A stretch of 64,000 bases of DNA, taken from Bacteroidota bacterium (GTDB taxonomy: Bacteria > Bacteroidota > Ignavibacteria > Palsa-1295). Made by a program: the position numbers and the translations under genes. Position 1 is the first letter of the stretch, and the number at the start of each line of letters is the position of its first letter. Below are positions 1-8,353 of this stretch, one piece after another. The notes under the pieces were generated by a model that had not been told where the DNA came from, ran no database searches, and saw only the letters and a program-made list of their open reading frames with translations. The stretch is taken from contig JAFDZW010000005.1 in NCBI GenBank assembly GCA_018266755.1, positions 496,001 through 560,000 on the forward strand, given 5' to 3'.

Positions 1-109
1 AACGGGTGGTAAACCCGGCGAAGACGAGCGCAACGATTGTCGCGAAGATTCGTCGTCGGGTTGGAGATGCAAACTCGTGGTCGGAAAAGAAATCGAACAT
101 GCGTAGCAT
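1..109 (-). CDS. N-terminus of a membrane protein (truncated by window edge)
   Basis: A minus-strand reading frame opens with ATG at 109 and runs off the window start. It gives 36 residues: a polar head (MLRMFDFFSDHEF), an Arg cluster (TRRR) and then the beginning of a hydrophobic helix (IFATIVALVFAGF). A GAGGG stretch lies five bases upstream of the ATG at 109, which favours it over the ATG at 100. The gene is divergent from the lipoprotein gene at 188. The fragment looks like an inner-membrane protein with a cytoplasmic N-terminus, but it is too short to assign a family. Confidence 0.5.
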   Translation of the reverse strand, partial: MLRMFDFFSDHEFASPTRRRIFATIVALVFAGFTTR

Positions 110-187
110 CAGAACCCTCAGCCGCCGACTCCTTGTTCCATCTCGCTGTTTTTTCGTATTTTTATTGCCTAAATATCCCCACGGCTT

Positions 188-544
188 ATGAAGCACATCG
201 TACTCTTGATACTGGCTGGTTTGGTGATATCCTGCAGTCGTTCGAACGACGAACCGTGGGTGCTCACGAAGGACATTAATATCACTGCATACAAATCCGA
301 CCCGGAGAACGGGAAGCAATATCTTGATGTCATTTACGAAAATGCGACCCCGTTCAATGTTCGAAAACTCAAGATCGAATTACTCGAACGAACGGGGACG
401 AAAATCGATACGGTAGTCAAGGAGATCACGCCGGAACAGATACTCCACCCGAAGGACCGTCATCTTGCAAAGCGGCCGGTCGGCGAACCAATCGCCACCT
501 TCGATGAGGTCAGCGTCGGTCGTGTCTGGCTCGTGAAGGAGTAG
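188..544 (+). CDS. Small lipoprotein, function unknown
   Basis: This 118-residue protein begins with a lipoprotein signal (MKHIVLLILAGLVIS) ending in a lipobox VISC, so Cys16 is the likely lipidated residue. The rest is a compact, mostly beta-predicted domain with segments such as YLDVIYENATPFNVRKLKIEL. I do not recognise a family. The stop is 12 nt before the exonuclease gene at 557, so the two are probably co-transcribed. A loose promoter match (TTG at 133-135, TATTTTTA at 157-164, 21 nt apart) lies in the divergent spacer. Confidence 0.75.
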   Translation: MKHIVLLILAGLVISCSRSNDEPWVLTKDINITAYKSDPENGKQYLDVIYENATPFNVRKLKIELLERTGTKIDTVVKEITPEQILHPKDRHLAKRPVGEPIATFDEVSVGRVWLVKE

Positions 545-556
545 TCAAGTCAATCC

Positions 557-1291
557 ATGAGCCAAACATTTGTATTTGACATCGAAACCGTACCGCTTCC
601 GTTCGACGAATCGTTCGACGACGTTCAGAAAGAATACCTGCTGCGCGGTGCGACAACCGAAGAGGAGAAAGAGAACCTCAAGCGTTTCGGCGCACTCAAC
701 CCACTGCTCGGACGGGTAGTGTGTATCGGATTATACGTCCCCGAAGCACAAAAAGGCGTCGCATTATCTCTCGGTCCAGAGGAATCGGAAGATACCGTCG
801 AATATGAAGGCCACAGCGTCAAGTACAAGACCTTCATTGACGAGTCTGCGATGCTCTCGCATTTCTGGCAGGGTCTCGAGGACTCGCGCTATTCCGCATT
901 CGTCACATTCAACGGCCGCAACTTCGATTGCCCGTTTCTGATGCTACGTTCGGCCGTATTGGGGGTGCGCCCGAGCGTGAACATGATGGCTGGGACTCGG
1001 TGGTCGTTCCGGGTGTCGGGTAAACGCTCTGAGGCCGACCACATCGACTTGGCCGATAAACTGGTTTTCGGAGCAGGTTTCGACCGCAACGGGGCAACAC
1101 GTAAGTTCAATCTCGATTTCTATACCAAGAGCTTCGGCATCAGATCACCGAAGGCCGAAGGCGTCACCGGATACGAGGTGCCGGAGTATTTTGCTGAAGG
1201 CAAAATACGTGAGATCGCGGAATACTGCATGCGAGATGTTGTCGCGACGGCTGAATTGTATGACCGTTGGAATGCGTTATTACGGTTCTAA
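557..1291 (+). CDS. Predicted 3'-5' exonuclease, PolB-like (DEDDy, RNase H fold)
   Basis: This 244-residue protein matches the stand-alone 3'-5' exonuclease family related to the proofreading domain of family-B DNA polymerases. Exo I is FDIET (Asp8, Glu10). Exo II is in FVTFNGRNFDCP (Asn119 to Asp124). Exo III is YCMRD (Tyr223, Asp227), which makes it a DEDDy enzyme expected to bind two metal ions. No polymerase domain is present, so it is probably a nuclease acting alone in DNA or RNA processing. It sits just upstream of the LolC/E-like gene and the 8-oxoguanine repair set. Function beyond nuclease activity is inference. Confidence 0.85.
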   Translation: MSQTFVFDIETVPLPFDESFDDVQKEYLLRGATTEEEKENLKRFGALNPLLGRVVCIGLYVPEAQKGVALSLGPEESEDTVEYEGHSVKYKTFIDESAMLSHFWQGLEDSRYSAFVTFNGRNFDCPFLMLRSAVLGVRPSVNMMAGTRWSFRVSGKRSEADHIDLADKLVFGAGFDRNGATRKFNLDFYTKSFGIRSPKAEGVTGYEVPEYFAEGKIREIAEYCMRDVVATAELYDRWNALLRF

Positions 1292-1310
1292 GTAACGCAT
1301 CGCACCTGCT

Positions 1311-2567
1311 ATTTTCTATCCATTCTTCATAGCGCGACGTTTTATCCGCCACCGTCGTCGATCGTCCGAGGCGAACGTGGGTGGCAAACGACGGTTTATT
1401 TCCGTCATCACGTTCATTGCGATCGGGGCAGTTGCACTCGGCACGGCGACACTGATCGTGGCGCTTGCGATTCTCTCCGGCTTCGAACAGACACTCACCG
1501 ACAATGTCGTCGGCTACACCGCGCATGCCGAGATATCGTCGTATGGCAACCGCCCGTTGCCGGAGTACCCGACGACCATTCGGAAATTAACAGCGAGAGT
1601 ACCCCAGATCAAAGCGATCACACCATTCGTCGAGCAGGAAGCGATCATCCGTAGTTCGAGTGGAATCGTCGGATCGGTCGTTCAGGGAGTGCCGATCGGC
1701 GATTCGATGACATACGCGTTCAAGAAGCTCATCAGCGGCCGCATCCCGAACGACGCCTTCACCGATTCGATCCCCGAGATCGTCATCAGCAAAGGCGCTG
1801 CGAAGGAGTTGCATACGACCGTCGGTAAAGTCCTTACCATCTTTCGGTTTATCGAAGGCATGCAGACACGCGAGGACATGCTGCGATTCCTCCAGCGATT
1901 CCGGGTCGTCGGTATTTTCGAGACCGGGATGAGTGAGTATGACAATGCACTGGCATATACCACACTTGCAAGTGCTCAGCATTTCCGCATGATCAGCCCG
2001 ACGCAGGTCAGTGGCTTTCGGCTGCTCTTCCATGATTTGTCGAACATCAAGGGGACGATGCTCGATCTCAAACGCGAGTTGCATTACCCCTACTTTGCGC
2101 AAAGCGTGTATGAAATGTACCCCACGATCTTCGGCTGGATCGAACTCCAGAAAAAACCTATCCCGATCATTCTGGGGCTCATCATCATCGTTGCGGCGTT
2201 TAATGTGATCTCGACACTCCTCATTCTCGTCATGGAAAAGACGCGCCAAGTCGGGATCCTGAAGTCGCTCGGAGCAGCGAACGGAAGTATCCTATCGATC
2301 TTTGTGACCGAAGGAGCGTACATCGCCTTGATGGGTACTCTGTTCGGAAATATTCTCGCACTCGTGTTGTCGTGGCTGCAATACCACTACCACTTTTTTA
2401 AGTTACGGGCCGACATCTATTTTATGCCGAGTGTACCGATCTCGATCGAATGGCAGCATTATGTGCTTGTGAGCCTCATTGCACTCGCCATCACGATCAC
2501 TTCTGCATTCATTCCGGCACGGATCGCGACGAAGATCATGCCGGTCAAGGCCTTGAAATTCGGATGA
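1311..2567 (+). CDS. LolC/LolE-family ABC transporter permease
   Basis: This is an inner-membrane permease of the MacB/FtsX fold used by LolCDE to release lipoproteins. There is one N-terminal membrane helix followed by the typical LSGFE turn, a large periplasmic domain, and three C-terminal helices including an ILVMEKTRQVGILKSLGA coupling segment. GTG at 1377 is the first standard start, but the family's amphipathic leader (FYPFFIARRFIRHRR) is encoded upstream in the same frame, back to a stop at 1293. I therefore place the start at ATT 1311; no ATG, GTG or TTG exists in any frame from 1292 to 1376. No LolD ATPase is nearby. The stop overlaps the next start (ATGA). Confidence 0.82.
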   Translation: MFYPFFIARRFIRHRRRSSEANVGGKRRFISVITFIAIGAVALGTATLIVALAILSGFEQTLTDNVVGYTAHAEISSYGNRPLPEYPTTIRKLTARVPQIKAITPFVEQEAIIRSSSGIVGSVVQGVPIGDSMTYAFKKLISGRIPNDAFTDSIPEIVISKGAAKELHTTVGKVLTIFRFIEGMQTREDMLRFLQRFRVVGIFETGMSEYDNALAYTTLASAQHFRMISPTQVSGFRLLFHDLSNIKGTMLDLKRELHYPYFAQSVYEMYPTIFGWIELQKKPIPIILGLIIIVAAFNVISTLLILVMEKTRQVGILKSLGAANGSILSIFVTEGAYIALMGTLFGNILALVLSWLQYHYHFFKLRADIYFMPSVPISIEWQHYVLVSLIALAITITSAFIPARIATKIMPVKALKFG

Positions 2568-2968
2568 CCCCTGTCAGAGTTGTTACCGGTTTGCTCGTTC
2601 GCAACGGCACGGTATTGATGTGCGAACGACGCAGCGATAAAATCTACCCGTTGCATTGGGAATTTCCGGGCGGGAAGGTCGAGCCCGGTGAATCCTTGTA
2701 CGAAGCACTTCGCCGAGAACTCAACGAAGAACTCCGTATCGATACCCTAGCGGCACGGGAGTACTTCGAGGACGTAATGACCTACTCGAACGGCATCACC
2801 TATCATGTCACATTTTTCATCGTGACGAGCATCACCGGTGAGCCAGTCAACACGGAGTTCAATGCCATCGGCTGGTTTTCTGCGTCGGAGCTTTCGTCGC
2901 TTCTGCATTTGAGCGGGAATACACAGATCATCCGGCGCCTCGTTACGGAGGGTATTCCGGCGGAATGA
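2564..2968 (+). CDS. NUDIX hydrolase, MutT-like
   Basis: This 134-residue NUDIX pyrophosphatase carries a clear NUDIX box at residues 37-59, with Glu43, Arg51, Glu52, Glu55 and Glu56 in place. The usual Gly near the end of the box is Arg58. The start is the ATG at 2564, which overlaps the preceding stop; the frame is open further upstream but that part codes for nothing family-like. Size and WEFPGGK context fit MutT/CTP-pyrophosphohydrolase-type enzymes that clean oxidised nucleotides such as 8-oxo-dGTP. Its stop overlaps the mutY start, so it belongs to a coupled oxidised-guanine repair operon. The substrate is inferred from context. Confidence 0.88.
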   Translation: MTPVRVVTGLLVRNGTVLMCERRSDKIYPLHWEFPGGKVEPGESLYEALRRELNEELRIDTLAAREYFEDVMTYSNGITYHVTFFIVTSITGEPVNTEFNAIGWFSASELSSLLHLSGNTQIIRRLVTEGIPAE

Positions 2969-3882
2969 CCACGGCGCAACGAACACGGTTTCTCGAAGCC
3001 CGACGTCGGCTCCTTCGGTGGCATCGCGAACAGAACAAGCGATCGTTTTCGTGGCGGCATGATGTTCGCGTTCCGTACCACGTCTGGCTCTGCGAGATGA
3101 TGGGCCAACAAACGCAAGCCAGCCGCATCGAAGAATACCTTCGTCGATTTCTGAATCGCTTCCCTACGGTGCACTCGCTTGCAGAGGCCCCCCAACGCGA
3201 TGTCGTGCGTGCGTGGCAGGGGCTCGGATATAATCGCCGTGCTGTCTATCTTCACAAAGCGGCAAAACAGATCGTCGAGCAATTTGACGGTTCGCTTCCG
3301 TCGACCGAGACCAAATTACGATCTCTTGCCGGTGTTGGCGAATACACCGCACGTGCAATCCAAGTATTCGCCTTCGGCAAGCATGTTTCGGCCGTTGACG
3401 TCAACGTGAGTCGAGTTCTGACCCGCCTTTCAAAACGCACACAAGACCGGGCTTTTCTACTGCCGATCTCGGATGTACACGAGATCAACCTCGCTATTCT
3501 ACCGTCGAAGCGTACCCGTGACTGGCATGAAGCGATCATGGACCTCGGGGCAACGATCTGCACGAAAAATCGTCCACAGTGCGATTCCTGCCCGTTGCGT
3601 TCGCAGTGTCCGTCGGTCGGGTTGCAAAACGCACAACGGCCCGAACGAAAGAACTCAAAGACAGAACCACTGTTCTTCGGCCATCCGAAACGCATTTGGC
3701 GAGGTCGCGTACTGAAATTGATTGCGGCATCACCGCTGTCTCGGCAACGACTTCGCTCGGTGCTATCGGCGAACCATTCGATCGATGCCTCGATCGCCGA
3801 CGATATACTGACACTTGTGCTCCCGGGGCTATTGGAGGAGGGATTTATTCACCTGACAAAGAGTCGCTATGAGCTCCGATAA
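2965..3882 (+). CDS. mutY: A/G-specific adenine DNA glycosylase, short form
   Basis: This 305-residue HhH-GPD glycosylase removes adenine mispaired with 8-oxoguanine. Visible features are the catalytic Glu44 in CEMMGQQTQ, the helix-hairpin-helix LAGVGEYTA (121-129), Asp145 in VDVNVSRV, and a 4Fe-4S cluster with spacing Cys199-x6-Cys206-x2-Cys209-x5-Cys215. Full-length MutY is about 350 residues with a C-terminal MutT-like domain that reads 8-oxoG. Here only about 85 residues follow the cluster and they look like a small helical domain. It is coupled to a NUDIX gene before and Ogg2 after. A mismatch thymine glycosylase of the same fold is a less likely alternative. Confidence 0.9.
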   Translation: MTTAQRTRFLEARRRLLRWHREQNKRSFSWRHDVRVPYHVWLCEMMGQQTQASRIEEYLRRFLNRFPTVHSLAEAPQRDVVRAWQGLGYNRRAVYLHKAAKQIVEQFDGSLPSTETKLRSLAGVGEYTARAIQVFAFGKHVSAVDVNVSRVLTRLSKRTQDRAFLLPISDVHEINLAILPSKRTRDWHEAIMDLGATICTKNRPQCDSCPLRSQCPSVGLQNAQRPERKNSKTEPLFFGHPKRIWRGRVLKLIAASPLSRQRLRSVLSANHSIDASIADDILTLVLPGLLEEGFIHLTKSRYELR

Positions 3883-4513
3883 CGCGGCAACACTACTACC
3901 GGAGCCATGGGCTGGAGTATATGCAGAGCGAAAGGATGCGATACGGGCGCGTCTCGCCGACTTCGCCGCAGTACCTGTTACGGAGCATTTTTACGAATTA
4001 CTCTTTTGCATACTCACCCCGCAGTCGCAAGCGAAAAACGCCGAGCAGGTAATCGCGAAGCTCAAATCCGATCGTTTCCAGGAGATGGCCTTCGACCCTA
4101 CCGATCTTCTGCGTACACCCGAGCACTATATTCGCTTTCATAATACAAAAGCAAAACGCCTGCTCGCGATCCGCGATATGTTCGCGGATATCAGTTCGCT
4201 GTTACGGACACATTGGTCGGAGCCACTTGTACTGCGCGCCGCGATCAGGGAAACAGTCCCGGGGTTCGGACTCAAGGAAAGCTCGCACTTTCTTCGCAAT
4301 ATCGGCATCCGCGACCTTGCCATCCTCGACCGTCATATCCTGAAGCATCTCAAGGCCGTTGGCATCATTGGGCGCATCCCGGCATCACTGACCGACAAGC
4401 GCTACTTCGCGATCGAGAAAAAATGGAAGAAGTTTGCGTCCAGGGTCGGAATACCTATCGATGAATTGGATCTCCTCTTTTGGAGCATGGAAACCGGCGA
4501 GATACGGAAGTAG
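3869..4513 (+). CDS. 8-oxoguanine DNA glycosylase/AP lyase, Ogg2 type
   Basis: This 214-residue protein matches the Ogg2 family of bifunctional N-glycosylase/DNA lyases, best known from archaea. It has the hallmark VPGFGLKESSHFLRNIG followed by LAILDRHIL, which places the catalytic Lys at 136 and Asp at 154. The tail ELDLLFWSMETGEIRK is also typical; in the family the C-terminal Lys contacts 8-oxoG. It overlaps mutY by 14 nt and so completes a three-gene set: sanitise 8-oxo-dGTP, excise A opposite 8-oxoG, excise 8-oxoG. No Fpg/MutM is seen in this window. It converges on the radical SAM gene with a 14-nt gap. Confidence 0.88.
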   Translation: MSSDNAATLLPEPWAGVYAERKDAIRARLADFAAVPVTEHFYELLFCILTPQSQAKNAEQVIAKLKSDRFQEMAFDPTDLLRTPEHYIRFHNTKAKRLLAIRDMFADISSLLRTHWSEPLVLRAAIRETVPGFGLKESSHFLRNIGIRDLAILDRHILKHLKAVGIIGRIPASLTDKRYFAIEKKWKKFASRVGIPIDELDLLFWSMETGEIRK

Positions 4514-4527
4514 AAACAGACGGCAGG

Positions 4528-5541
4528 TTAGCGTTTGAACGGCTCGATGCGATCGCTGAAATCCGGACGGTAATAATCCTGGCTTTCAAATTCCTGAGCC
4601 CAACCGTTGGTGAAATCGAACTCGTCGAGTAGTTCGAGGACTTTCTCATATTCACGAGCTCGAATGCGACGGTTGAGCAACATCAATCGTTCGGAGCGAT
4701 CTGCGTTGACATCGTTGATCAGATTGGTCGGATAATACTGGCTCATTACCGATAATGTCAGTGACGGCGACAACTCATTCGCGATCATCCGCAGTGTATC
4801 TTCCGAGCCCGCCATATCGTTCGGCAGTACAAGGTGCCGAATAATCATCCCGCGCTTGACCAGTCCATCCTCTCCGATCAACAGATCGCTTCCCATCTGC
4901 CGATACATCTCCGCAAGCGCCAGACGCGAATGATGCACATAGTCCTTCACGCCGGAGTAATCGTATCCCGCTTGTTCATCGGAGTATTTGACGTCGGGAA
5001 GATAGACATCAATGATTCCGTCGAGCAGTCGGAGCACATCGACAGAATCGTAACAATTTGTATTATACACCAGTGGAATATGCAATCCCCGTTCGCAAGC
5101 GATCAGGAGCGACTCGACGATCTGCGGGGTAAAATGTGTCGGAGAAACAAAACCGATAGAATGGCAGCCTCGCGAGTCCTGCAGTTCGATCATCATCTCA
5201 GCGAGTCTCTCGGCCGTCACTTCATTCTGCTGCTCCTGTTTGTATCGTTGGCTGATCTGGAAATTCTGACAATAGACACATCGGAGATTACAATTCCCGA
5301 AGAAGACATTCCCCACCCCATTGGTGCCGACAAGTGCAGGTTCTTCGCCGAAGTGAGGGCAATACGAAGAAACAATCGCTTTTGCGCCACTATAGCATCT
5401 GGCGATCTCGCCCTTTGTGCGGTCAACGGCGCAATCGAGCGGACAGATGTTGCATGCCGAGAGCATTGCATGCAGTGCATCGGCCCGGTGGCGAAGCTCA
5501 CCGGACTCGAACATCTTGCGATATGACGGTATGTACTCCAT
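4528..5541 (-). CDS. Radical SAM protein, PflA-like (COG1313 type)
   Basis: This 337-residue protein has a radical SAM core with the CxxxCxxC motif at Cys84, Cys88 and Cys91 (GNCNLRCVYCQN). That motif binds a 4Fe-4S cluster and S-adenosylmethionine. It also has an N-terminal Cys-rich segment (CNICPLDC, plus Cys49 and Cys61) typical of the uncharacterised family related to pyruvate formate-lyase activases. YNTNCYD and DVYLPDVKY segments follow family spacing. No glycyl radical enzyme is encoded nearby, so the substrate is unknown. Monocistronic; it converges with the Ogg2 gene and is divergent from the glycosyltransferase at 5683. Confidence 0.85.
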   Translation of the reverse strand: MEYIPSYRKMFESGELRHRADALHAMLSACNICPLDCAVDRTKGEIARCYSGAKAIVSSYCPHFGEEPALVGTNGVGNVFFGNCNLRCVYCQNFQISQRYKQEQQNEVTAERLAEMMIELQDSRGCHSIGFVSPTHFTPQIVESLLIACERGLHIPLVYNTNCYDSVDVLRLLDGIIDVYLPDVKYSDEQAGYDYSGVKDYVHHSRLALAEMYRQMGSDLLIGEDGLVKRGMIIRHLVLPNDMAGSEDTLRMIANELSPSLTLSVMSQYYPTNLINDVNADRSERLMLLNRRIRAREYEKVLELLDEFDFTNGWAQEFESQDYYRPDFSDRIEPFKR

Positions 5542-5682
5542 CGATGAGTGTCTTGCCTAACGTATTGACACATACTGAAAAATCCCATTCGGAGCTCAGT
5601 TGGGAGCCTCAAGACTCGAAAGGATCCCCTTCTGTGTTCGGAATGGCCACTGGCAAGAAAGCCTATTCGTAACTTTGTATTA

Positions 5683-6660
5683 GTGAAGAAGATACTTATC
5701 GTTCGGACCGACAAGATTGGTGATATGGTACTGACGCTGCCGATGGCTCAGGCGATCAAACTCGCGGACCCGGAATGCAGGGTCGTCTTCATGTCGCAGC
5801 CATATACAACACCGATCGTCAAACTTTCGCGGTTCGTCGATGAGATCGTAGAATACGATGGTTCGTACTATTGGGGACTCATCAAGGCCTTTCGGCGTAT
5901 ACGACCGGATGCTGTCGTTCTCCTTTCGCCGAAGGCTCGTTATGCGATCGCCTCGTTCTTCGCCGGCATTCCCATTCGTGTCGGCAAAGGATACCGATGG
6001 TATTCGTTTTTCACGAATCGCAACGTATTCGAGCATCGCCGAACTGCCGAACGAAACGAAGCTGCTTATAATCTTCGGATGCTTGCATCTCTTGGCATCG
6101 ATGCAGATGAAGAGTTACTACCACAACTCGATTTGAGTATATTACCAACTGTTTCCATTCCGACTCAGCCATACATCGTCCTCCATACCCAAACCGGCGG
6201 CTCTGCCCCGATCTGGGATGCGGATAAATGGAGCGAACTTGGGTCGGCACTGAATCAAACATTCGGGTTTCCGGTCGTGCTGACAGGTACAGCGTTCGAG
6301 AGTGAATTCTTGTTCACCCTCTGCGAACGAATGAAACACTCGCGGCTGGATGTTCATATACAACCACAGAGTGATTTGGCAACGCTCTGTAGCGTTCTTT
6401 CAAAGGCCGCACTTGTGATTGCCGGAAGTACCGGACCGGGGCATATCGCCGCCGCACTCGGAACCCCGACGATCGGGCTCTTCCCGCGTGCAACGGCACT
6501 CTCGAAAGAGCGCTGGGGGTTCCGCGGGAAACGCGCTATAAACCTCGACGCCACGGTCGCACCGAGGCCCGAATGTCCACAGTGCAAGAATTGTAATTGT
6601 GTTTCGTCTATTACAATCGGCCAAGTCATCGACGCAGCCAGAACGCTCATGAACCAGTAG
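5683..6660 (+). CDS. Glycosyltransferase family 9 (heptosyltransferase-like)
   Basis: This 325-residue protein belongs to GT9, the lipopolysaccharide heptosyltransferase family. The N-terminus KKILIVRTDKIGDMVLTLP is the classical start of the acceptor-binding Rossmann domain. The donor-site loop is ASTGPGH-like (IAGSTGPGHIAAALGTPTI) near residue 250. The C-terminus is Cys-rich (CPQCKNCNC), as in several Bacteroidota members. It starts with GTG at 5683. It should act at the cytoplasmic face in outer-membrane glycolipid core assembly, though the sugar cannot be read from sequence. Seven bases separate it from the DUF3108 gene, so they are probably co-transcribed. Confidence 0.88.
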   Translation: MKKILIVRTDKIGDMVLTLPMAQAIKLADPECRVVFMSQPYTTPIVKLSRFVDEIVEYDGSYYWGLIKAFRRIRPDAVVLLSPKARYAIASFFAGIPIRVGKGYRWYSFFTNRNVFEHRRTAERNEAAYNLRMLASLGIDADEELLPQLDLSILPTVSIPTQPYIVLHTQTGGSAPIWDADKWSELGSALNQTFGFPVVLTGTAFESEFLFTLCERMKHSRLDVHIQPQSDLATLCSVLSKAALVIAGSTGPGHIAAALGTPTIGLFPRATALSKERWGFRGKRAINLDATVAPRPECPQCKNCNCVSSITIGQVIDAARTLMNQ

Positions 6661-6670
6661 AATAACCGTG

Positions 6671-7474
6671 ATGCAATTACTTCATTTGCTTCTCCCCCTT
6701 CTCGTCGCCTTCGGAGCGACGGGGGCCAATATAGCGCACGCACAAACGGCAAATGGTGCATTGCGTTCGCTCAACAATTCGGCCTTTACCGTGGGTGAAC
6801 GTCTCACGTTCGATATCAGCTACGGCTTCATCACGGCAGGACAGGCGGTGATGACGATCCCGGACTATAAATATGTCAACGGCCGTCAAACCTACGAAAT
6901 CAATACATACGCCGTCTCGACCGAGACGATGGATAACGTATTCAAAGTTCGCGATAAATATGCGACCTATCTCGACGTCGATGGAATATACCCGCACCGC
7001 TTCGAGCAACATGTTCGCGAAGGCAAATACACCAAGGATTACGAAGCATTTTTCGATCAGGAAGAAGGCACGGCAGAAACCGACGACGGGCAGAAGTATA
7101 AAATACCCCGATTTGTACACGACATCCTCAGTGCGTTCTACTATGTCCGGGTGTTGGATCTAAAGCATTATCACAAAGGCGACAAGATCACGCTCGAGAA
7201 TTTTTACGACGGGAAGGTTCATCCGCTCGACGTCATGGTACTTGGGCGGCAGCAGGTCGAAGTTGCAGCCGGGACATTCAACTGTGTGGTCGTCGAGCCG
7301 ATGGTCGTCGCCGGCGGGTTGTTCAAAAATGAAGGATCAATCCAAGTGTGGCTCTCGGACGATGAAAACAAGATCCCGGTGAAAATGGTATCGAAGGTCC
7401 TGATCGGCAGCATTAGCGTCGATCTGACGAGCTATGCCGGGTTGAAGAATGTGGCGACCGCCAAGGTCAACTGA
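6671..7474 (+). CDS. Exported DUF3108 family protein
   Basis: This 267-residue protein has a signal peptide (MQLLHLLLPLLVAFGATGA to about residue 24, AHA-Q site) and then the DUF3108 domain. It opens with FTVGERLTFDISYGFITAG and contains periodic beta strands, VEVAAGTFNCVVVEP, and a closing VWLSDDENKIPVKM segment. The family is found in the periplasm of Bacteroidota and Proteobacteria, and its structure resembles periplasmic lipid-binding barrels; its function is not established. GTG at 6668 is an alternative start one codon upstream. Its position directly after a heptosyltransferase suggests an envelope role. Confidence 0.85.
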   Translation: MQLLHLLLPLLVAFGATGANIAHAQTANGALRSLNNSAFTVGERLTFDISYGFITAGQAVMTIPDYKYVNGRQTYEINTYAVSTETMDNVFKVRDKYATYLDVDGIYPHRFEQHVREGKYTKDYEAFFDQEEGTAETDDGQKYKIPRFVHDILSAFYYVRVLDLKHYHKGDKITLENFYDGKVHPLDVMVLGRQQVEVAAGTFNCVVVEPMVVAGGLFKNEGSIQVWLSDDENKIPVKMVSKVLIGSISVDLTSYAGLKNVATAKVN

Positions 7475-7557
7475 CCGTCTTCGTAAGGCGGCACCCGAAC
7501 TCCTGTGATGCTTACTCGCAGTCGTGTGTTGTAGGCTCATAATTTCTTGTTTCGGGA

Positions 7558-8226
7558 ATGAACGCCGCAGCACTTCAGTACACCGTACGCGAACCGAAGA
7601 ATCCGACCAACGGACAAACGCCTGCCATTATCGTGTTGCATGGGTATGGCGCAAACGAGCTTGATCTAATCCCGGTTGCGACGGCTGCCTCCGACACACA
7701 CAAAGTAATCAGCCTTCGTGCTCCGATCGAATTGCCATGGGGCGGATATGCGTGGTATCACCTCGAGCAGTCGATCCAGGGACTTCGTGCCGACCTCGAA
7801 TCCAGACTCCGTTCTGAGACCCTTGTGATGGAGGCTCTCCCCACCCTTATCGAACAAGAAGGCCTCGATGCCGACCGAATTGTGCTGATGGGGTTCAGCC
7901 AGGGAAGCGCAATGTGCTATAGCCTTATCGCTCGCCATGATCTCGGAACGATCGGTATTACGCTTCAGGGTGTTGCGGCCATGAGCGGATACATCCCTCG
8001 CGATGCACTCGAGCCGTTGGCTGCAAAAAACCTAAACGGACTCCCGGTGTTTTTATCCCACGGCGAGTATGACGAATTAATCCCGTTCATTTCGCTCGAC
8101 GAATCACGAACGCAGTTAACCCGTGCCGGTGCAAATGTAACGGCCGATATTTATGAGATCGGTCACGGTATCGACGAGGATGTGCTCGGAGACCTCCGCC
8201 GTTGGTTTTCCAAGTACACGAAATAG
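7558..8226 (+). CDS. Phospholipase/carboxylesterase-type alpha/beta hydrolase
   Basis: This 222-residue enzyme is of the small carboxylesterase/lysophospholipase-like family. The oxyanion-hole motif VLHGYGANELD lies at 27-36. The nucleophile elbow is GFSQG (Ser114), and the remaining triad members are Asp172 (HGEYDELIP) and His203 (IGHGI). The length is normal for the family and no signal peptide is seen, so it should be cytoplasmic. The ester substrate cannot be told from sequence. It is preceded by an 83-nt spacer and followed by a 127-nt spacer with a weak 6-bp hairpin (8305-8324) and a short T-run. Confidence 0.88.
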   Translation: MNAAALQYTVREPKNPTNGQTPAIIVLHGYGANELDLIPVATAASDTHKVISLRAPIELPWGGYAWYHLEQSIQGLRADLESRLRSETLVMEALPTLIEQEGLDADRIVLMGFSQGSAMCYSLIARHDLGTIGITLQGVAAMSGYIPRDALEPLAAKNLNGLPVFLSHGEYDELIPFISLDESRTQLTRAGANVTADIYEIGHGIDEDVLGDLRRWFSKYTK

Positions 8227-8353
8227 TCTATCGGTCTCTGCCATTTTTTTTCCTTTCTTCTGTCCGGGTTTGGTCGCCCCAACCGATATAGGTGTAGAAC
8301 AAACGCTCTCAACACGACGAGAGCACACTTTTTCATCTATATAATTGACGAAC

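Noticed and set aside
1587-2249. 220-codon minus-strand frame opposite the LolC/E-like gene
   Set aside because: It lies wholly antisense to a coupled, conserved gene and its sequence is charged and repetitive, with no family features.
5669-5676. TAACTTTG as a promoter -7 element for the GT9 gene
   Set aside because: It fits TAnnTTTG, but no TTG lies 19-21 nt upstream and the start would fall on the GTG codon, implying a leaderless message; not supported enough.
8305-8324. Possible terminator GCTCTC-8 nt-GAGAGC after the carboxylesterase gene
   Set aside because: The stem is only 6 bp with an 8-nt loop and a gap before the T-run; too weak to call.
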